From contig JAFVYC010000039.1 of NCBI GenBank assembly GCA_017500855.1, positions 76,064-127,932 of the forward strand: 51,869 nucleotides of DNA. The letters run 5' to 3'. Under the pieces are notes generated by a model. That model saw nothing but the letters and a program-made list of their open reading frames with translations, searched no databases and had not been told where the DNA came from. Shown piece by piece: positions 49,201 to 51,869 of this stretch. The DNA is from Clostridia bacterium (GTDB taxonomy: Bacteria; Bacillota; Clostridia; Christensenellales; CAG-314). A program made the translations under genes and the position numbers. Position 1 is the stretch's first letter. The number at the start of each line of letters is the position of its first letter.

Positions 49201-49414
49201 GAACAGCGCCTTCGGCAGCAATTTGTTCGGAAAGTTCCTTGCCCCCTGCACGGGATGCCGCAAGGGAATCCTCGTCGTACACAGGTGGGCACAACAAGCC
49301 CGAAATGTTTTGCGCCATTGTTGGCTCAAGCAAAATGCAGTTTGCAACGATGATTACTACAAGCACAACTGCAATTACGCCAAGCTTAACATACTGTTTG
49401 ACGTTCAATTTCAT
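46256..49414 (-). CDS. Membrane-anchored GH3 beta-glycosidase with swapped domain order
   Basis: 1052 residues. N-terminal membrane segment (about 12-30). The part usually C-terminal in GH3 comes first: EQIAAEGAVLVKNNGALPL, GATGTSGVDGIPPVLYGEISPSGHFTDTY, then a fibronectin III-like domain (PFGYGLSYTTFDW, VTNTGDFDGKDVVQVY). The TIM barrel follows (about 700-990): DGPSQVK, GANLHRSPWGGRNYEY, KHLVLYETEHERDS, IMSSYNRIGNTW and GVIITDYVDG with the likely nucleophile Asp near residue 917. A second membrane segment near 1010-1030 and a charged tail end it, so the enzyme is held outside the cell at both ends. Sugar specificity unknown. Confidence 0.93.
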   Translation of the reverse strand: MKLNVKQYVKLGVIAVVLVVIIVANCILLEPTMAQNISGLLCPPVYDEDSLAASRAGGKELSEQIAAEGAVLVKNNGALPLDYVSESSVNVFGHASIDWVYGGSGSGQVSPEQNDNRNDNTDFLEALQNYYVNTNTDLTDMYRRFAGPLGDPGSIGTLYDAFYRLTEPSINDKKFYTDELLDGAEDFSSVALVVIGRHAGETEDPTRIQYKNKADNDTSRHYLEISTEEEELLRYLGSNPAYEKVIVIVNSTNTMELDFVDTIPGIDACLVVGATGTSGVDGIPPVLYGEISPSGHFTDTYAYDMATNVSWLRTSAQGIGHYTNGQELYPTGAGSNAGSTRRDAPAFIDYIEGVYVGYKWYETADVMGIWDDYSIDVYDNDGQLITRSGYEGVVQYPFGYGLSYTTFDWNLLDISLADGSDITDQSSITMQIEVTNTGDFDGKDVVQVYLEAPYTDGGIEKSSSALVGFVKTPTIPAGEALIVSVTLDASDFASYDHSDANANGFCGYELEQGDYKIKLMTDSHNVKNVGRITGQVTPGVFTYTVQQTIKMETDKITGNKVENRFTGTGAYDVASLDGLNLDGTVDQEIGYISRHDFPDPLEDIDPVADRTMSAEVKKYNTWNNTLASEWDNATTDMFGNPVPTAVTWGQKPTKDQLVDPATGISYADDIGSDGYAKIAKNGTVTQLGFLLGSDYNHPLWNVVLNQISLSEAVSLITGASFGNKAINSVGKPALSDLDGPSQVKSFNAAAPRGTGFPCSTVLGQTWSHSLCYSFGLNYGAEMNNLGVDGVYGFGANLHRSPWGGRNYEYLSEDGFLAGELLTEEVRGLKNTGKYTYLKHLVLYETEHERDSMYTWCNEQALREIYLKPFQKAIQEGGCVGIMSSYNRIGNTWTGGSEALIEGVLRYEWGFNGVIITDYVDGWSQNFMAIEDAVRAGGDLLLGGRNSGLDTGYDDTVRIQAKAQEVCHHMLYTYLSAKETNRQYNIMIEENPNADAEQIVSGAKIDSWEWWKVALIDLDILVVGGCVVGTYFTLRPTLFGKYIQPKTKEEEQA

Positions 49415-49501
49415 TTTTTTACCTCCAAAACATCAAAAAAAGCCACAACAAATTCGTCACAAGGGTGCGCCAATATTTGTTTGTAGGCTATTTTCGTGTA
49501 T

Positions 49502-49530
49502 ATTATATATCTTTAATTCTTGCGTGTCAA
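49502..49530 (-). promoter_or_regulatory. Consensus sigma-A promoter of the GH3 operon
   Basis: Minus strand TTGACA, 17 bases, TATAAT, 88 bases before the start codon. The gap to 49763 holds no gene. Confidence 0.8.
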
Positions 49531-49763
49531 GACTCAGGTGGAAAAATGATATTTTGGTTTTGCGTTTTCAGTTTACAAAACAAAGTTTTGTAGTTGGGAA
49601 GCCGTGGCTCCGCAGTTGAACGTTGAAACCCAAAAAAATGCTGGCATTTGGCGGAGTGAACTTTTCCAAATTGACGGTTGACCTTGCATAAAAACTCGTG
49701 CTGTGGCGTTGCTGTTGAAAAGGCGTGGAAGCCCTGCGCACACCACTTCAACAAAAAAACTTT

Positions 49764-51212
49764 CTAGGGTTGCATTGTCAGTTCGTGGTTGGCGTACTGT
49801 TGTTCCTTGTAGGCAAACTGCTTTTTGTAGTCCTTGACTGCAAACGGGCTGTACACCAAAACGGACATTATTTCGGCAATTGGGTAGCAGAACCAAATTC
49901 CGTTGAGTTGCCACAAGTTGTAGAACAAAATTGCCGTGGGGATGAGGAACAGCAGTTGGCGAGACAAACTCATCAACAAACTGGACACGGGCTTGTTCAA
50001 ACTTTGAAGCATGTTGACAATCAAAATGGAAAATGCTGCGGGAACGAATGCAATGCTTATCACACGGAAAGCGTAGGCTCCGTCTTGAATTTTTTGTGTG
50101 TCTTGCGTGAATGCGCCAAGAATTTGGTTGGGAAGCAGTTGGAAAATCAAAGTTCCCACCACCATCACGCCAATGGCAATTTTCAACGCCAACGAAAAAG
50201 TTTGGTTGAAGCGCTTTTTTTGGTTTGCGCCGTAGTTGTAGCTCAAAATGGGCATTGTGCCTTGCATAAGCCCGAACACCGGCATGAAAATGAATGATTG
50301 CACCTTGAAGTAGGTTCCCAACACAAAAATACCGCTGTTTTCGTTGCGCATCAGGAAGTTGAGCAAAATTGTGATGAATGCGCCAATGGCGTTCATAACG
50401 AAGGCAGGCATGCCAATACGCAAAATTCTGCCAAAGTCCTTGCCAACAAACTTGAAGCCCACAAGGGACACGGAAACGTCTTGCTTTTTGAACACAAACA
50501 TGCAAATGTTGAAAATTGCTGCAAGCCATTGACCAATTACCGTCGCCAAAATTGCGCCCAACACGCCCCACTTGAACACCAAAATGAACAATGCGTCCAA
50601 TGCAATGTTTGACAGTGCGCCAATAAGTTGGCTGAACATGGGAACTTTCATGTTGCCGGTTGCTTGCAAAATGCGAGCAAACACAATATCCAACAACTGA
50701 CCAATGCTACAAGCCATGTACATTGTGACGTACAGCACGGCTTGGTCGGTTACGTAGTTGATGTCGGCAACGTTGTTTTCGTTGACGAAAATGGAAACGA
50801 AGGGTTTTGTGATTGTAAACGCCAAAACAAACAACACAGCCCAAGCGCAAAGCACCATCACAACTGCCGTTTTGGCGGCTTGGCTGGCTTTTTCCCTGTT
50901 GCCTTCGCCAAGTTTGCGTGCAATGTAGGCGTTTGCGCCCACACCGATACCAACGGCAATTGCCGTGACAAAGGTTGTCATGGGGAAAATGATGTTGATG
51001 GCAGTCATGCTGTCGTCTCCCAACGACGTGATTGGCCCCGTGTAGTTGCCGGCAAAAATGCTTTCCGTGATGTTGGCTACAAACAGCGAGTCCACCACGT
51101 TGTACAACGCTTGCACCAACATGGAAAAGATTGCAGGCAAACTCATTTGCAACAGCAATTTGCCAATGCTGGTGTGGCGCATTTTGTCTGATTGAAGTGC
51201 TTCTGTTTTCAA
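49764..51212 (-). CDS. MATE-family multidrug and toxin efflux protein
   Basis: 482 residues from TTG 51212, with AGGAG 7 bases upstream; the first good ATG (51182) is 10 codons inside. Twelve hydrophobic segments with typical landmarks: LLLQMSLPAIFSMLVQALYNVVDSLFVA, MTTFVTAIAVGIGVGANAYIARKLGEG, ARILQATGNMKVPM, and the second half FGLMQGTMPILSYNYGA. Exports cationic compounds by Na+ or H+ antiport. Single gene with its own promoter. Confidence 0.93.
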   Translation of the reverse strand: MKTEALQSDKMRHTSIGKLLLQMSLPAIFSMLVQALYNVVDSLFVANITESIFAGNYTGPITSLGDDSMTAINIIFPMTTFVTAIAVGIGVGANAYIARKLGEGNREKASQAAKTAVVMVLCAWAVLFVLAFTITKPFVSIFVNENNVADINYVTDQAVLYVTMYMACSIGQLLDIVFARILQATGNMKVPMFSQLIGALSNIALDALFILVFKWGVLGAILATVIGQWLAAIFNICMFVFKKQDVSVSLVGFKFVGKDFGRILRIGMPAFVMNAIGAFITILLNFLMRNENSGIFVLGTYFKVQSFIFMPVFGLMQGTMPILSYNYGANQKKRFNQTFSLALKIAIGVMVVGTLIFQLLPNQILGAFTQDTQKIQDGAYAFRVISIAFVPAAFSILIVNMLQSLNKPVSSLLMSLSRQLLFLIPTAILFYNLWQLNGIWFCYPIAEIMSVLVYSPFAVKDYKKQFAYKEQQYANHELTMQP

Positions 51213-51279
51213 AAAATTTCTCCTTTGCAAAGGGGTAGCCCATGCCACCCAAAAGTTGTTTTGTAAATTGACTTTTGCA

Positions 51280-51308
51280 ATTATACTGCAATTTGCAAAA
51301 TATGTCAA
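51280..51308 (-). promoter_or_regulatory. Consensus sigma-A promoter of the MATE gene
   Basis: Minus strand TTGACA, 17 bases, TATAAT, 68 bases before TTG 51212. Confidence 0.85.
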
Positions 51309-51425
51309 CTTGACAAAAGCAACACAACCAATTTGTTTGCCGTTGTTTTAGCAAAAAAAAATGCCCCCTGCTTGCAATTTTTGTTGGCAGTTGCATTCGT
51401 CAAGGGGAAATTGAATTTTTCCTAG

Positions 51426-51449
51426 CAAAAAGGGGCGCAAAAACGCCCC
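51426..51449 (-). terminator. Terminator after dihydrofolate reductase
   Basis: GGGGCG-TTTTTG-CGCCCC then T5 on the minus strand. Confidence 0.9.
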
Positions 51450-51458
51450 GAAAAAAAA

Positions 51459-51869
51459 CTAGAAAGTTTGCACGTCGTTGTTGACGTAGGTGCAAAAGGC
51501 AATGTCGTGCCCTTGGTCGACGTCGGCAACGGAACCAACAAGTTGCCAGTTGGACAATTGGTCCAAGTTGGGAAAGAACACTTGCGCATTGCCGTTTGCG
51601 TTGACCTTGGTGACAAGAGCCGTTGTGCAAAACGGCAACATCAACTTGTAGAAACTTGCACCGCCAACAACGTAGATATCGTCGGCGTGGAACTGCTTGA
51701 GCGTTTGGTGAAGTTCGGCAAAAGTTGCCACGGAAATTGTGTTTGGGTGCTTGCAACCGCTGTCGTCCAACACCACGTTGACACGCTTGGGCAATGCGCC
51801 ACTTGGCAAACTGCGAAAAGTGTTTGCGCCCATCACCACAACTTTGCCCGTTGTTGTTTTGCGAAAAAA
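51459..51869 (-). CDS. folA: Dihydrofolate reductase, N-terminus outside the window
   Basis: 136 residues visible, the frame is open to the right edge. KTTTGKVVVMGANTFRSLP is the conserved core after the missing first 35-45 residues, followed by VNVVLDDSG, LHQTLKQFHADDIYVVGGASFYKLMLP and a C-terminal FPNLDQLSNWQLV. Reduces dihydrofolate for thymidylate and purine synthesis. GANTF replaces the usual GRxTF. thyA, a common neighbour, may lie beyond the edge. Confidence 0.93.
   Translation of the reverse strand, partial: FFRKTTTGKVVVMGANTFRSLPSGALPKRVNVVLDDSGCKHPNTISVATFAELHQTLKQFHADDIYVVGGASFYKLMLPFCTTALVTKVNANGNAQVFFPNLDQLSNWQLVGSVADVDQGHDIAFCTYVNNDVQTF

Overview
This 51.9 kb window looks like chromosome from a Gram-positive, Clostridia-like Bacillota bacterium. 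The evidence is the set of genes (ricT/yaaT, nrdR, fakA with a DegV-type fakB, a DUF4364 protein, a feoA-feoB cluster with a DtxR-family regulator), strong GGAGG ribosome binding sites with ATG, GTG and TTG starts, and many sigma-A promoters with TTGACA-like and TATAAT-like boxes. The inference of an uncultured gut Clostridia lineage is mine; no rRNA or marker tree was available.

Layout. 1-5655: leftward aromatic amino-acid genes: a membrane-anchored ComEC-like hydrolase, aroC, aroB and a continuous AroA-AroE fusion that runs off the left edge. 5782-6919: an unknown membrane protein. 6920-7430: a hairpin array. 7430-11049: the iron locus feoA-feoB-small Cys-rich protein, with GTTAGC-N4-GCTAAC palindromes at its promoter and between feoA and feoB, and a separately transcribed DtxR-family gene. 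11218-14624: an unknown membrane protein, trmN6-like and rsmI methyltransferases, ferredoxin. 14953-17700: a prepilin with a beta-helix C-terminus, tandem repeats in its 3' region, a small membrane protein, a palindrome-bounded element and a repeat cluster. 17941-21362: a lipoprotein esterase and glpK. 21912-25051: tmk-holB-ricT-yfcE operon. 25114-26522: an MGMT-like protein with two small HTH-plus-membrane proteins, then tRNA-Gln. 26526-32746: a second hairpin array, then purC-nrdR-kinase-CYTH-ClC-LRR reading left. 33184-34780: two divergent prepilins inside an inverted repeat. 34967-39141: unknown protein, DUF4364 protein, fakA-fakB. 39320-39829: a third hairpin array beside tRNA-Leu. 40107-44114: a DUF697-like membrane protein, an apparently broken small gene, a TetR operon. 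44130-49530: an Ig/carbohydrate-binding protein and a domain-swapped GH3 glycosidase. 49764-51869: a MATE transporter and the end of dihydrofolate reductase.

The intergenic DNA is unusually rich in structure. Four arrays of short hairpins with three linker families, two palindrome-bounded promoter segments, a 145-bp duplicated element, 102-bp repeat units, a recurrent GCCACCACGGGGTGGC palindrome and a 27-bp GC-rich repeat all lie between genes. The best candidates for undescribed biology are the AroA-AroE fusion, the possible invertible prepilin switch (33580-34403), the hairpin arrays and the palindrome-bounded promoter elements. I see no CRISPR array, cas gene, transposase, phage module or known defence system.
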